Positions 9,119 to 17,242 of a DNA stretch of 64,000 nt are shown in pieces. This stretch comes from Nitratireductor sp. GISD-1A_MAKvit. GTDB taxonomy: Bacteria > Pseudomonadota > Alphaproteobacteria > Rhizobiales > Rhizobiaceae. The stretch lies in NCBI RefSeq assembly GCF_040819555.1, contig NZ_CP161920.1:1301001-1365000 (forward strand), written 5' to 3'. Within the stretch, counting starts at the first letter, position 1; every line of letters begins with the position of its first letter. Below the pieces are notes generated by a model. It was not told the origin of the DNA, did no database searches, and saw only the letters and a list, made by a program, of their open reading frames with translations. The translations under genes and the position numbers were made by a program.

Positions 9119-9201
9119 GTGTTTATGATAATTTAAATATGCTATGCTGGTCGCCTACGGAAATATCTGCATTTATGCATAAGTGTTTTTGCTGATTTTC
9201 T

Positions 9202-10194
9202 TTACGCGTTGATGCGGCGTAGCTTGGTTCTGATAGAGGTGTGGTTCGCGTGAGCATATCTGAAGAGCATTCGCATATCCTTGTGACCGGATATGGAAGC
9301 AACCTCGGGTGTCGTCAGTCCAAATTCGAAAAGGCGCGAAATCGCTTCATGGCGTAGGTCGTGAAAATGAAGGTCGGTTATTCCGGCGCTTTTCGTGGTT
9401 CTGTCCCATATCTGTCTGAGTGCCACTGCGGTAACGGGGAAGACATTCTCTTCGCAGCGTTTCAGTTTACCAAGGATTGTGGCTGCTCTCTCTGTTAGTG
9501 GGATTATGCGTGAGAATCCGTTCTTAGATTCCGGTATCAAAATAGAGCGCCTGTCCATATCGACATCGTCCCATCGCATCGCGAGGATTTCTCCTCTCCG
9601 CATGGCTGTCTCAAGGGCAAAGCTGATGATCGGGGATAGGTAATTGCTACGTCGTTGATTGGCTGCTGCAATCAGTCTTTCATATTCGCCGGCTCTTAGG
9701 CGTCTTTCTCGTCTTCTGTCTGTGCCGTTTATCTTTAGTCGTTTCAGAGGGTTCTCTTTGAGGGGGAGCCCCCAGTTCGTCTTGGCGACTTCAAACATAT
9801 TGCTGATCGGAGAAAGCTGGCGTTTCAGCGATGTCGGTCTGATCTCTGCGAGGCGCTTGTCCCTGTAGGCGACAAAGTCGGCGGTGGTGATCTCTGAAAC
9901 TGGGCGATTGTTTATCGGCTGTTTTAGAAACGAATTCAGAATCACAGTTTCGATCTCAGCACCTCTCTTGGTGGGGACAATTTCATCCCGGTAACGACGG
10001 ATAAGGTCGCCTAGCGTGAGTGAATCGAGAACCTTGGTGTCGACCGGCAGGTCTTTTCTGTCCGCAAGCGTCTCCATATGACGCGACCATTCCTTGGCAT
10101 CCTTCAGATTTCTGAAGCACCTTGAAACCGGTGGAAAGCCCTTACGGCGAATCTGCACTTGGTATTTGTCGTTCCGCTTGCGTATCGACGCCAT
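9202..10194 (-). CDS. int: Tyrosine recombinase / phage-type integrase
   Basis: 330 aa. An N-terminal arm-binding segment and core-binding SAM-like domain are followed by the catalytic domain with all expected residues: R199 (TAMRRGEIL), H278-x-x-R281 (LHFHDLRHE), H304 (ISGHKD) and the nucleophile Y313 (FRYAHAN). It lies next to the intact tRNA-Val with the att repeat 60 bp upstream of its start, so it should catalyse site-specific integration and excision of this element at the tRNA 3' half. It is transcribed toward the ATPase gene. No excisionase gene was found. Confidence 0.95.
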   Translation of the reverse strand: MASIRKRNDKYQVQIRRKGFPPVSRCFRNLKDAKEWSRHMETLADRKDLPVDTKVLDSLTLGDLIRRYRDEIVPTKRGAEIETVILNSFLKQPINNRPVSEITTADFVAYRDKRLAEIRPTSLKRQLSPISNMFEVAKTNWGLPLKENPLKRLKINGTDRRRERRLRAGEYERLIAAANQRRSNYLSPIISFALETAMRRGEILAMRWDDVDMDRRSILIPESKNGFSRIIPLTERAATILGKLKRCEENVFPVTAVALRQIWDRTTKSAGITDLHFHDLRHEAISRLFEFGLTTPEVASISGHKDMRMLFRYAHANHTSIRTKLRRINA

Positions 10195-10204
10195 AACCGT
10201 CCTC

Positions 10205-10229
10205 GCTGTGACCAGAGTGTGACCGACAG
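10205..10229. repeat. 25-bp repeat beside the integrase start; probable arm site
   Basis: Identical to 3814-3838 and in the same orientation. It contains two TGTGACC heptamers (10207, 10218) and lies between the integrase start and the att core, where arm-type sites and integrase autoregulation are expected. Confidence 0.6.
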
Positions 10230-10254
10230 CAAATCCAGACAGTTTTCTGAGAAC

Positions 10255-10360
10255 GAACGAACCACGAAAGAAAGAGGGAGTTCAGTGGTTTGTGGATGGT
10301 GGGCGTGACTGGGATTGAACCAGTGACCCCTACGATGTCAACGTAGTGCTCTCCCGCTGA
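10255..10360. repeat. Right attachment repeat (attR)
   Basis: Matches 3598-3703 at 105 of 106 positions. It overlaps the intact tRNA-Val from its D-arm to 42 bp beyond the CCA end, so the tRNA stays functional after integration. Confidence 0.93.
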
Positions 10361-10371
10361 GCTACACGCCC
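10297..10371 (-). tRNA. tRNA-Val(GAC)
   Basis: Full cloverleaf on the minus strand: acceptor GGGCGTG/CACGCCC, D-arm GCTC/GAGC, anticodon stem CTACG/CGTAG with loop TTGACAT (anticodon GAC, reading GUC valine codons), T-arm ACTGG-TTCAATC-CCAGT, discriminator A and an encoded CCA end (10299-10297). It is the integration target of the adjacent element. Confidence 0.97.
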
Positions 10372-10489
10372 ATCCGACGCCGCGCATAGATCACAAAATC
10401 CGGGCTGGCGTCAATAGGTAGTTCGGGTGTTTTTACAGCAATTATGGAGATGGCAGCGCGCGCCATCCCGGGCGCCTTGAAAACAGGGC

Positions 10490-10852
10490 TCAAGCGGCCT
10501 GAAGAAGTTTTTCCACCTCGTTCACCAGATCGCGCAGATGGAAGGGTTTGGAGAGCACCTTCGCGTCCTGCGGCGCATTGGAATCAGGGTTCAGCGCCAC
10601 CGCCGCAAAGCCGGTGATGAACATGACCTTGAGATCGGGGTCGATCTCGGTGGCTCGCCGCGCAAGCTCGATCCCGTCCATCTCCGGCATCACGATGTCG
10701 GTAAGAAGGAGAGAGAAGGGCTCTTCGCGAAGCCGGTCGTAAGCGCCCGCGCCATTGTCGAAGTCCACGACTTCATAGCCTGCCCGTTCAAGCGCCTTCA
10801 CAAGAAAGCGCCGCATGTCATTGTCGTCTTCCGCCAGGAGAATCCGTGCCAT
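10490..10852 (-). CDS. cpdR: Response regulator CpdR
   Basis: 120-aa single receiver domain with no output domain. It starts MARILLAEDDNDMRRFLVKA and has the acidic pocket (EDD), phospho-acceptor Asp in LLLTDIVMPEMDG, and the switch residues Thr (FITGF) and Lys (LSKPFHLRDL). The sequence is very close to CpdR of rhizobia and Caulobacter, which in its dephosphorylated form targets ClpXP to substrates at the cell pole and is controlled by the CckA-ChpT phosphorelay. ATG at 10852 is chosen because upstream residues in frame are not receiver sequence. It is divergent from the N-formylglutamate amidohydrolase gene. Confidence 0.93.
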   Translation of the reverse strand: MARILLAEDDNDMRRFLVKALERAGYEVVDFDNGAGAYDRLREEPFSLLLTDIVMPEMDGIELARRATEIDPDLKVMFITGFAAVALNPDSNAPQDAKVLSKPFHLRDLVNEVEKLLQAA

Positions 10853-11047
10853 TGTGCCGTCCGAATAGTGCAAGAGCGGTCGTCCCGCAAACCGCCCGCA
10901 AACCGCTTGTGTGTTCCAGCTATATGATTCTCGCATGGTAAATATCAAGTGAATCCTGCTGGTCCAGCCTGTGGACCGGCTGGACAGGTGCCCGGCGGAA
11001 TGGCAGGTTTCGTAAACAGGCCAGATCGCCGGAGGCGCAAAACACCC

Positions 11048-11938
11048 ATGACCGCCGAAGCGGATTTTGAGCAGATCCCTGCATTCGAGGTGCGTTCTCC
11101 CGCATCGCAGACCATGCCCTTTGTTTTCAATTCTCCGCATAGTGGACGACACTATCCACCGCGCTTTCTGGAAATGAGCAGGCTCGATGCCATCACGATA
11201 AGACGTTCGGAAGACTGTTATGTGGATGAGCTTTTTTCCGGCGTGATCACCGGTGGTGCACCGCTCCTGGCCGCCAATTTTCCGCGTGCCTATCTCGACG
11301 TGAACCGTGAGCCGTGGGAACTCGACCCCCGCATGTTTTCACAGCCCGTTCCACCCTACGCCAATATCCGCTCACCGCGTGTGGCAGGTGGGCTTGGCAC
11401 CGTTCCCAAACTGGTGGGCGAAGGACTCGACATCTATCAGGGGCGGCTGCCGCTCGGTGAGGCGATTTCGCGGATCGAGACCATCTATCATCCCTATCAC
11501 GAGCGCCTCAAACGCCTGTTGATCGACACGCACGCAGCGTTCGGCCACGGCATTCTGATCGATTGTCATTCCATGCCCGCCGGCGTGCGCTCGGGCGATG
11601 GCGCTTTGCGGCCGGATTTCATTGTCGGCGACCGGTTCGGCGTTTCGGCTGCGCCAGGACTCACGCAATGCGCGATCGATCTCCTGTCGGCCCAAGGCTA
11701 TTGCGTGGCGCACAACAAGCCCTATGCCGGCGGGTTCATCACCGAGCATTACGGGCGCCCCGCCCAGGGGCTGCATGCCCTGCAGATCGAGATCAACCGC
11801 AGCCTCTACATGAATGAGAAGACGTTTGAGAAAACGCCGGGCTTTTATGCGTTGATGAATGATCTGACGGAATTTTCCCGCGCGTTGATGTCTGCCGCTA
11901 GCCGGTATTTCACGGCCTTCTCTCTGGCGGCGGAATGA
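11048..11938 (+). CDS. N-formylglutamate amidohydrolase family protein
   Basis: 296-aa zinc-dependent amidohydrolase fold. Landmarks include FVFNSPHSGRHYPP near the N terminus, RSEDCYVDELF, AYLDVNREPWELDP, and the metal-site region LIDCHSMP. Family members hydrolyse N-formyl-L-glutamate to glutamate and formate in histidine breakdown, but no other hut gene is nearby, so the actual substrate is open. ATG 11048 is preferred over an in-frame ATG at 10949, whose extra 33 residues are low-complexity. The cpdR-NFGase-suhB RNA-HisN order fits other rhizobial chromosomes as I recall them. Confidence 0.85.
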   Translation: MTAEADFEQIPAFEVRSPASQTMPFVFNSPHSGRHYPPRFLEMSRLDAITIRRSEDCYVDELFSGVITGGAPLLAANFPRAYLDVNREPWELDPRMFSQPVPPYANIRSPRVAGGLGTVPKLVGEGLDIYQGRLPLGEAISRIETIYHPYHERLKRLLIDTHAAFGHGILIDCHSMPAGVRSGDGALRPDFIVGDRFGVSAAPGLTQCAIDLLSAQGYCVAHNKPYAGGFITEHYGRPAQGLHALQIEINRSLYMNEKTFEKTPGFYALMNDLTEFSRALMSAASRYFTAFSLAAE

Positions 11939-11980
11939 TGATGTCCATGCTGCGCTGCATATAAAATCGGCAGGCGACCA

Positions 11981-12080
11981 ATAAAAAAAGACCGCATTGC
12001 GTTGGCAATACGGCCAAAAGTCTAGGGAGGAAACGCCCCAAAGGGGCATTCGGCAGCCAGGCTGCCTGCATGCAGATTAT
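11981..12080 (+). ncRNA. suhB/MmgR-family small RNA
   Basis: Matches the layout of the alphaproteobacterial suhB (MmgR) sRNA: a 5' hairpin at 11992-12013 (8 bp with one mismatch), the single-stranded hallmark AGTCTAGGGAGGAAACGCC (12019-12037), a hairpin GCCCC-AAA-GGGGC (12035-12047) and a last stem GGCAGC/GCTGCC (12052-12066). It precedes an inositol-monophosphatase-family (suhB-like) gene, the context the family is named for. The last hairpin lacks a clear U-run, so the 3' end is uncertain. In rhizobia this RNA is linked to storage-polymer regulation. Confidence 0.75.
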
Positions 12081-12194
12081 GCTGCAGTGCACAATTGTCA
12101 AGAACTTCCTGTGCTGGACCATTGCAAAGCCATACGATCACGGCAAAAATCATCACCCCACTGGTTTTCTCACCCTCAGATTCAGGAGTTCTCC

Positions 12195-12965
12195 ATGACT
12201 GTGTCGCCGGCCTTGATGCGCCGCATAGCCGAGGCAGCCGCAGCCCAGACCCTGCCGCGCTTCCGGCAGCCGGTTCTTGTCGACAACAAGCTTGCCTCGG
12301 GTTTTGATCCGGTGACGGAGGCCGACCGCGAGGCCGAACGTGCGATCCGCGCCCTGATTGGCGAGACCTATCCCGGGCACGGCATCCTGGGCGAGGAGTT
12401 CGGTCTGGAAGGCGAGGAAAACGATCATCGCTGGATCATCGACCCGATCGACGGCACGCGTGCCTTCATTTCCGGACTTCCGCTCTGGGGCACGCTGGTG
12501 GGCCTCACCGTTTCGGGGCGGGCAACGGCCGGGATGATGTCGCAACCCTTCACCGGCGAGCTTTTCTACACGGTGGGCGAGGGCGCCCATTATGAGGGGC
12601 CGGGCGGTGCGCGTCAGCTGCGCACGCGCGAGACGACAGAGCTCGCGGGTGCCACGCTTTGCACCACCACGCCGGCGCTGTTCGATCCGCCTCGCCGGGC
12701 CTCGTATGACAGGGTGGAGAAGGCGGTGTGCCTCGCCCGCTACGGCACCGACTGCTATGCCTACGCCATGCTCGCGGCTGGACAGATCGATCTCGTCGTG
12801 GAAACCGCGCTCCAGCCCTACGACATCGTTGCGCTTGTGCCGATCATCGAGCAGGCGGGTGGCGTCGTCACCACATGGGCTGGCGGGCGCCCGGAAGAGG
12901 GTGGAGACATCATCGCAGCCGCCACGCCCCAACTGCATGAGAAGGCAATGGCGCTCCTGCGGTGA
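12195..12965 (+). CDS. hisN: Inositol-monophosphatase-family phosphatase, likely histidinol-phosphatase
   Basis: 256 aa with the lithium-sensitive phosphatase metal motifs: ILGEEFG (Glu ligand), WIIDPIDGTRAFISG (DPxDGT), and YDIVALVPIIEQAGG near the C terminus. In rhizobia members of this shape act as HisN, removing phosphate from L-histidinol phosphate in histidine synthesis; generic inositol monophosphatase activity is the alternative. ATG 12195 has AGGAG 8 nt upstream. The suhB sRNA lies just 5' of it. Confidence 0.85.
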   Translation: MTVSPALMRRIAEAAAAQTLPRFRQPVLVDNKLASGFDPVTEADREAERAIRALIGETYPGHGILGEEFGLEGEENDHRWIIDPIDGTRAFISGLPLWGTLVGLTVSGRATAGMMSQPFTGELFYTVGEGAHYEGPGGARQLRTRETTELAGATLCTTTPALFDPPRRASYDRVEKAVCLARYGTDCYAYAMLAAGQIDLVVETALQPYDIVALVPIIEQAGGVVTTWAGGRPEEGGDIIAAATPQLHEKAMALLR

Positions 12966-12971
12966 GCCGCG

Positions 12972-13932
12972 TCAATACTCCGGATTTTCCGTCTCGCCGA
13001 CAAAGGCGTAAAATGCAGCCAGCGCCTGCTCGCGATACTGGTCCGCCTCCTGCAGAAGTTCATGGCGCGCTCCATCAATCGTGAGAAGCGATCCTGATCG
13101 CAACTGCCGTGCATAGCGATCGATCACCGCGTTGGAGACCACCCGGTCCGCGCCGGCTGCGATTATGAGCGAGGGGGTGTGAAGGCCCGCCATATAGTCC
13201 GGGTCGCTCACCTTCTCCATGGCGTCGAACATGGCGCGCGTCCACGCAACGGTGGGTCCGTTGATTGCAAGTCCGGGCCAGGCGCTTACCGTGGCGCGGT
13301 TTCTTTCAAACCGTTCCTTGTCGGAGCTCAGCGCGGCGGGAGAGAACTCGGGCGTTTTCACACGGTTGCGGCGCCCCGGCATGTACATCCGCCCAAGCCC
13401 GAATGCGTAGAGGAACTGCGCGAGACGTCGAACCCATCGTGCCGTGAAAGGGGAGGTGGGCAGGCCCAGAAGCGGGGCGCACAGCACCATGCGGCGCACA
13501 CGGTTGACAAGGCCCGGGGCGGCCCTGAAGCGCGATCAGCACTCCGGTGGAATGCGCAAGCACGTAATAGGGGCCACGGCAGTCGGGCAGCACCACCTGG
13601 TCGAACAGCGCATCCAGATCGCGCACATAGTCGTCGAAACTCACCACATAGCCCCGGTTGGCATCCGCGATCAGCCGATCGGAACCACCCTGGCCACGCC
13701 AGTCGAGTATTGCGGTCCCGTATCCGCGCTCGGCCAGGTCGTTGGCGGTCTCGAAATATTTCTCGATATACTCGTTGCGCCCCGGCAGAAGCACGACAGT
13801 GCCCCGCTTCGTTTCACCACGCCCTGGAACGCGCGCAAAGCGAATGCGGACATCGTCATCCGTTCTGAGAAAACCCGGTACGATGCCTTCGGGGGCAGGG
13901 TTCTCCGGAACGGTGATGAGCAAATCATCCAT
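12972..13932 (-). pseudogene. Lysophospholipase-like alpha/beta hydrolase, frameshifted
   Basis: Two minus-strand frames make one alpha/beta hydrolase. The 5' part (from 13932) has the cap of a PldB-like monoacylglycerol lipase/lysophospholipase: LLPGRNEYIEKY, AILDWRGQGGSDR, and the elbow VLAHSTG. The 3' part (to 12972) continues MVLCAPLLGLP and ends with the catalytic-His region GARHELLQE. One extra base, either at CCC 13523-13525 or at 13513-13515 (CAGGGCC or CGGGCC on the coding strand), separates them; removing it yields a 319-aa protein reading IALQAAPGLVNRVRRM. Everything else is intact, so a sequence error is as likely as real inactivation. Confidence 0.85.
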
Positions 13933-14255
13933 GCAGGATCAACGGCCTCAAAACTGTTTTTGAAGGGTGGCGGAAGAGCGCATTCAGGCAGATTGATAGA
14001 GGCGGCAGGGCTGAAAGGCAAGAAATCGAACGGTTTTCGGCGCGTTGCCCCGTGGCAGGGCATTTTGCGAATGAATGCCGGAAGCGACGTCATGCCGCTT
14101 CCGGCGTTCCGCACCGGTGGAAGGGACGTTACTTCCGGTGCTTTTCCCCCGCCGGCAACCCCGGCTGCCAACGAAGTGATGCGACCATAACGAAGACACT
14201 GTGAACGCATTCCGAGTACGCTGTTCATCTGCCGTTCATCTTGGTGTTGCGTGCT
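13933..14255. other. Intergenic region with strong inverted repeats
   Basis: No gene seen. A 10-bp perfect inverted repeat GCCGGAAGCG-N9-CGCTTCCGGC lies at 14077-14105, with an imperfect one (CACCGG...CTTCCGGTG) just after it at about 14111-14141. Both sit between divergently transcribed genes, so they are not ordinary terminators of either. Confidence 0.4.
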
Positions 14256-14286
14256 CTTGAAGCGGATTTTTGATGTCCCCATATAT
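14256..14286 (+). promoter_or_regulatory. RpoH (sigma-32) heat-shock promoter of hsp20
   Basis: CTTGAAG at 14256-14262 and CCCCATATAT at 14277-14286, with 15 nt between CTTGAA and CCCCAT, match the sigma-32 consensus closely. Transcription would start near 14293 and give a leader of about 100 nt before hsp20. Confidence 0.8.
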
Positions 14287-14291
14287 TCCAT

Positions 14292-14395
14292 GCGGCCGCC
14301 AGAATGGGGCCGCTGGCCAGTCGGAAACGCCCATTCGCGGGTTTCGGAGAATGGCCATAACGCAATGTTGCTCAACAGGAGAACAGACCATGCGT
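14292..14395 (+). promoter_or_regulatory. ROSE-like RNA thermometer in the hsp20 leader
   Basis: The leader folds into successive hairpins, including GAAAC-CC/GG-GTTTC (14324-14345) and a last hairpin hiding the ribosome site. There TTGCT (14368-14372), loop CAAC and AGGA (14377-14380) form the classic ROSE pairing of UYGCU with the Shine-Dalgarno. An outer stem pairs ACGCA (14360-14364) with TGCGT (14391-14395), which includes the AUG. Melting on heating would free translation. Confidence 0.7.
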
Positions 14396-14848
14396 CACGT
14401 TGATTTTTCGCCTCTCTATCGTTCCACCGTCGGGTTTGACCGGCTTTTCTCTATGCTCGACACGCTTGGGCAGCCGGACAACGGCCAGACCTATCCGCCC
14501 TACAATATCGAGCGCACCGGTGAGGACGCCTACCGCATCTCGATGGCGGTTGCCGGGTTCGGCGAAGAGGACATTTCCATCGAGGCACACCGCAATGTGC
14601 TCACCGTCAAGGGCGAGAAAAACGCCGAGGAGAAGGGTGAGACCGAGCTGCTATACCGCGGCATTGCCTCGCGCAGCTTCGAGCGCCGCTTTCAGCTCGC
14701 CGATCATGTCGAGGTGAGCGGTGCCAATCTCGAAAACGGCCTCCTGCACATCGACCTCACGCGCAACATTCCCGAGGAGATGAAGCCGCGCCGCATCCCC
14801 ATCGCTTCGGTCAAGGATGCAAAAGAGATCGAGGCCAAGGCTCACTAA
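14390..14848 (+). CDS. hsp20: Small heat shock protein, Hsp20 family
   Basis: 152-aa alpha-crystallin-type chaperone that holds unfolding proteins. It opens DFSPLYRSTVGFDRLFSMLD, as in IbpA-type rhizobial proteins, followed by the crystallin domain (YRISMAVAGF, LTVKGEKN, YRGIASRSFERRFQLADHV, GLLHIDLTRNIPEEMKPRRI) with the C-terminal anchor RRIPI. The start has AGGA 9 nt upstream, sequestered in the ROSE-like hairpin. Expression should need both RpoH and heat-melted RNA structure. Confidence 0.95.
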   Translation: MRHVDFSPLYRSTVGFDRLFSMLDTLGQPDNGQTYPPYNIERTGEDAYRISMAVAGFGEEDISIEAHRNVLTVKGEKNAEEKGETELLYRGIASRSFERRFQLADHVEVSGANLENGLLHIDLTRNIPEEMKPRRIPIASVKDAKEIEAKAH

Positions 14849-14852
14849 GCCA

Positions 14853-14900
14853 GGCAGATGCCTTTTTGAAGTCCGGGCGGCGCCTTCATGGCGCCGCTTT
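14853..14900. terminator. Terminators between hsp20 and the bufferin operon
   Basis: A small stem AGGC/GCCT followed by TTTTT lies just after the hsp20 stop (about 14853-14870). Next is a perfect 8-bp stem GCGGCGCC/GGCGCCGC (14877-14884, 14890-14897) with TTTCTG. The pair can end hsp20 transcripts and the convergent doxX transcripts. Confidence 0.7.
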
Positions 14901-14905
14901 CTGCT

Positions 14906-15475
14906 TCATGAGGGGGCCGCGGTCCGGTGGCGCGAGAGCAGCGCGTCGAGCGAGATCACGCCCGCCCCCCGGATCACCAGATAGAGAAGCAGGAAAACCC
15001 AGAGCGTTCTCTGGTCCCAGATCAGCCCGTCCGAAAACCGGTCAAACCAGGCTCCCGCAGTTTCCGGTCCCACCTTGTGGACGGCAATGTCCACATAAGA
15101 CTGCACAAGAACGAACCCGATCATGCCCAGAGCGGCGATGCGGGTGAACAGGCCGATCACGATCAGGAGCGGCAGGATGAACTCGGAATATGTCCCCATC
15201 CACACAATGATGCCCCACGGGATGAAGGAAACTGCGGAGACGTCCCCGCCTGCCGCTTCCACCGCAGGAAGCGCAATCTGGTAATAGGCTCCATCGGTCA
15301 CGTTGAAAAAACCGAAAACGCCGTCACCCACCTTGGTGCGTGCTGAATTCAGAAAGTAGAAATAGAGCACGGCAAAAAACGAGAAGCGGGCAGCAAGGCC
15401 GAGAAACCAGCCGTCAAGCAGGCGCTCCACGGTCGAAAATACGCGCGCGTGCAGCGCATTGATTGTCTGAAACAC
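14906..15475 (-). CDS. DoxX-family membrane protein of the bufferin operon
   Basis: 189-aa integral membrane protein with about four helices (FFAVLYFYF, IIVWMGTYSEFILPLLIVIG, ALGMIGFVLVQSYVD, LWVFLLLYLVI). DoxX proteins are quinol-linked or redox-associated membrane proteins; a DoxX gene commonly closes bufferin operons. It starts only 5 nt after bufC and is the last gene of bufA-bufB-bufC-doxX. Its exact job in bufferin maturation or copper handling is not established. Confidence 0.85.
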   Translation of the reverse strand: MFQTINALHARVFSTVERLLDGWFLGLAARFSFFAVLYFYFLNSARTKVGDGVFGFFNVTDGAYYQIALPAVEAAGGDVSAVSFIPWGIIVWMGTYSEFILPLLIVIGLFTRIAALGMIGFVLVQSYVDIAVHKVGPETAGAWFDRFSDGLIWDQRTLWVFLLLYLVIRGAGVISLDALLSRHRTAAPS

Positions 15476-15480
15476 GGGCC

Positions 15481-16278
15481 TCAGTCCTTTTCGTCATGGT
15501 CGTTGCTGGTACGGCAACCCGCAAAAGCGCCGCTTTCAATGGTCAAGGCGATTGCAGCCTGAAGATCGAATTCCGGCTCTGCTTCAAGCGAGAGGCCGGC
15601 GGCCTTCTGCAGTGGCGTTCCCCGGCCGAGTGCCTCAACAAAGAGAAACTGACCGTGGTCGACCTTCCGCACCTGCACGTCCAGGGCAGGCCGCGTTACA
15701 AGGACCGCCTCTGCCGCGCCGGCGTCGATGCGCTTGGGCATCGGCCCGTCCCGATGGGCCGTGAATATCGTGTGGACCGCGTAGCTGGACGAGACCAGCC
15801 GCGTTGCGGGATGTGGCGTGAAGATCAAGGTGGCGAGAGCCTCTGGCGGCAACGCAGCCAGATCGGTTGGGGCAAGCGGTGCATGGTCGGCCGCGTGATA
15901 GGCATCCAGCCAGGCGCGCTCCAGCCGGGCAACATCCGGCAGGTATTCCAGATGGCGGATTGGTGCGTAGCCGGCGAGAAACTGGTCAAACTCCTGACCA
16001 TATTCGAAAACGAGCCGCGACCGCGGTGGATGCGCGCGCACGAAGTCTCGCGCGATCATGCGAAAATTCTCAAACCCCAGGATTTGCACCACCGTGGGAA
16101 ATATCTCGGTCAGCGCCGTGACGAGACTGTGGGTCACGTTGTTGCGATAAACGTTGAAGCGCTTCTGCGCAGCCTTGCCACGAGGGCCGGACACGCCCTG
16201 CGGTGTGGCGCCCTCGGGGTTCAGCAGCACGGAGCCGAACGCATCATCATAGGCAGTGGCGCTGCCTTCAGCGGTCAT
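15481..16278 (-). CDS. bufC: BufC-like partner protein (DUF2063 / HvfC family)
   Basis: 265 aa from ATG 16278 (an alternative ATG at 16296 would overlap bufB). Contains the DUF2063 N-terminal helical domain: KRFNVYRNNVTHSLVTAL, FPTVVQILGFENFRMIARDFV, HPPRSRLVFEYGQEFDQFL and YLPDVARLERAWLDAYHA. In the known family this protein pairs with the DUF692 enzyme and recognises the precursor peptide leader. It begins 1 nt after the bufB stop, a sign of co-translation. Confidence 0.88.
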   Translation of the reverse strand: MTAEGSATAYDDAFGSVLLNPEGATPQGVSGPRGKAAQKRFNVYRNNVTHSLVTALTEIFPTVVQILGFENFRMIARDFVRAHPPRSRLVFEYGQEFDQFLAGYAPIRHLEYLPDVARLERAWLDAYHAADHAPLAPTDLAALPPEALATLIFTPHPATRLVSSSYAVHTIFTAHRDGPMPKRIDAGAAEAVLVTRPALDVQVRKVDHGQFLFVEALGRGTPLQKAAGLSLEAEPEFDLQAAIALTIESGAFAGCRTSNDHDEKD

Positions 16279-16279
16279 G

Positions 16280-17200
16280 TCAGGAATGCAGCGCATGAGG
16301 CTTCACGCTTTTGCGGCGGCCGCGATGTCGGTCGAGAATGCGGTCTGCGGCAATGGCCTCCGAGCGAAGGATTGGCCAGTCGGGAACATCCGAGTCCCAT
16401 TCGACAAGCGTGTCGATCGGCCCACATTGCCCGATGACCATTTCGTAGAGGCTCCATACCGGATCGGCGACCGGCCGGTCATGGCTGTCAATGAGGAGCG
16501 GTGCGCCCTCGTCGTCTTCCTGTTCGTCGTGACCCGCAAGGTGAATTTCACCCACATGTTCCAAAGGAAAATCGGCCAGGTAGTCGGTGGCGCTAAAACC
16601 GTGATTGGTGGCCGAGACAAACACATTGTTGATGTCGAGCAGCAGGCCGCAGCCCGTGCGCTTCACGATTTCACGCAGGAAGTCGGTTTCCTTCCAGCTC
16701 GATTCCGAAAAAAGAACATAGGTGGAGGGGTTTTCAAGCAGCATTGGTCTGTCGATGGCTTCCTGCACCTGATCGATATGTTCGCACACGCGTGCCAGTG
16801 TGTCGTCCGTGTAGGGCAATGGCAGCAGATCGTTGAAAAACACGTCGTCATGGGTCGACCAGGCAAGGTGTTCGGACACCTTGAAGGGCTCATAGCGTTC
16901 GACAAGGTTTGCAAAACGGGAAAGATGTTCCGGGTCGAGCGGCTCAAGGCCGCCGATTGACATGCAGACACCATGTAGCGAGACGGGGAGCAGCTTGCGG
17001 ATTTCCGTCAGTGCGGCATGGGGCGCACCACCCGCGCCCATGTAGTTTTCAGCGTGGATCTCAAGAAAGCCGATGGAAAATGGCTCCGCGGCAATGGCAT
17101 CGAAATGCTGCGCCTTGAAGCTCGCACCGGACCTGCCGGCAGGATCGAATACCGGAAAGCGCCCCTGACTTGCGGAGTGAACTGCGAATGCGCGTGTCAT
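16280..17200 (-). CDS. bufB: BufB-like DUF692 multinuclear iron oxidase
   Basis: 306-aa TIM-barrel enzyme of the DUF692/MNIO family, related to MbnB of methanobactin synthesis. Metal-ligand regions are visible: [47 protein letters not shown], and EIHLAGHDE. The family uses mixed-valent iron to convert cysteines of a precursor into oxazolone/thiooxazole-type groups that bind copper; here the substrate should be the adjacent bufA peptide. ATG 17200 is favoured over the upstream TTG 17224 because GGGAGG precedes it. Confidence 0.92.
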   Translation of the reverse strand: MTRAFAVHSASQGRFPVFDPAGRSGASFKAQHFDAIAAEPFSIGFLEIHAENYMGAGGAPHAALTEIRKLLPVSLHGVCMSIGGLEPLDPEHLSRFANLVERYEPFKVSEHLAWSTHDDVFFNDLLPLPYTDDTLARVCEHIDQVQEAIDRPMLLENPSTYVLFSESSWKETDFLREIVKRTGCGLLLDINNVFVSATNHGFSATDYLADFPLEHVGEIHLAGHDEQEDDEGAPLLIDSHDRPVADPVWSLYEMVIGQCGPIDTLVEWDSDVPDWPILRSEAIAADRILDRHRGRRKSVKPHALHS

Positions 17201-17242
17201 CAGGCGCCTCCCGATATGCGTCAATGAGAAAAGGCTGGCCGA

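Larger units (their letters stand above)
3598..10360. mobile_element. Integrative element in tRNA-Val(GAC), about 6.7 kb
   Basis: The element is bounded by 106-bp direct repeats (3598-3703 and 10255-10360, one mismatch) that include the 3' part of a tRNA-Val gene. The right copy is part of an intact tRNA; the left is a truncated remnant. A tyrosine integrase (9202-10194) lies next to the intact tRNA, as in classic tRNA-targeted islands. Cargo is an AAA+ ATPase, a PD-(D/E)XK-like nuclease and a broken secreted-protein gene. The interior is AT-richer and uses different codons from the flanking genes. No conjugation, capsid or relaxase gene is visible, so it is probably non-self-mobile or a satellite. 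Confidence 0.92.
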
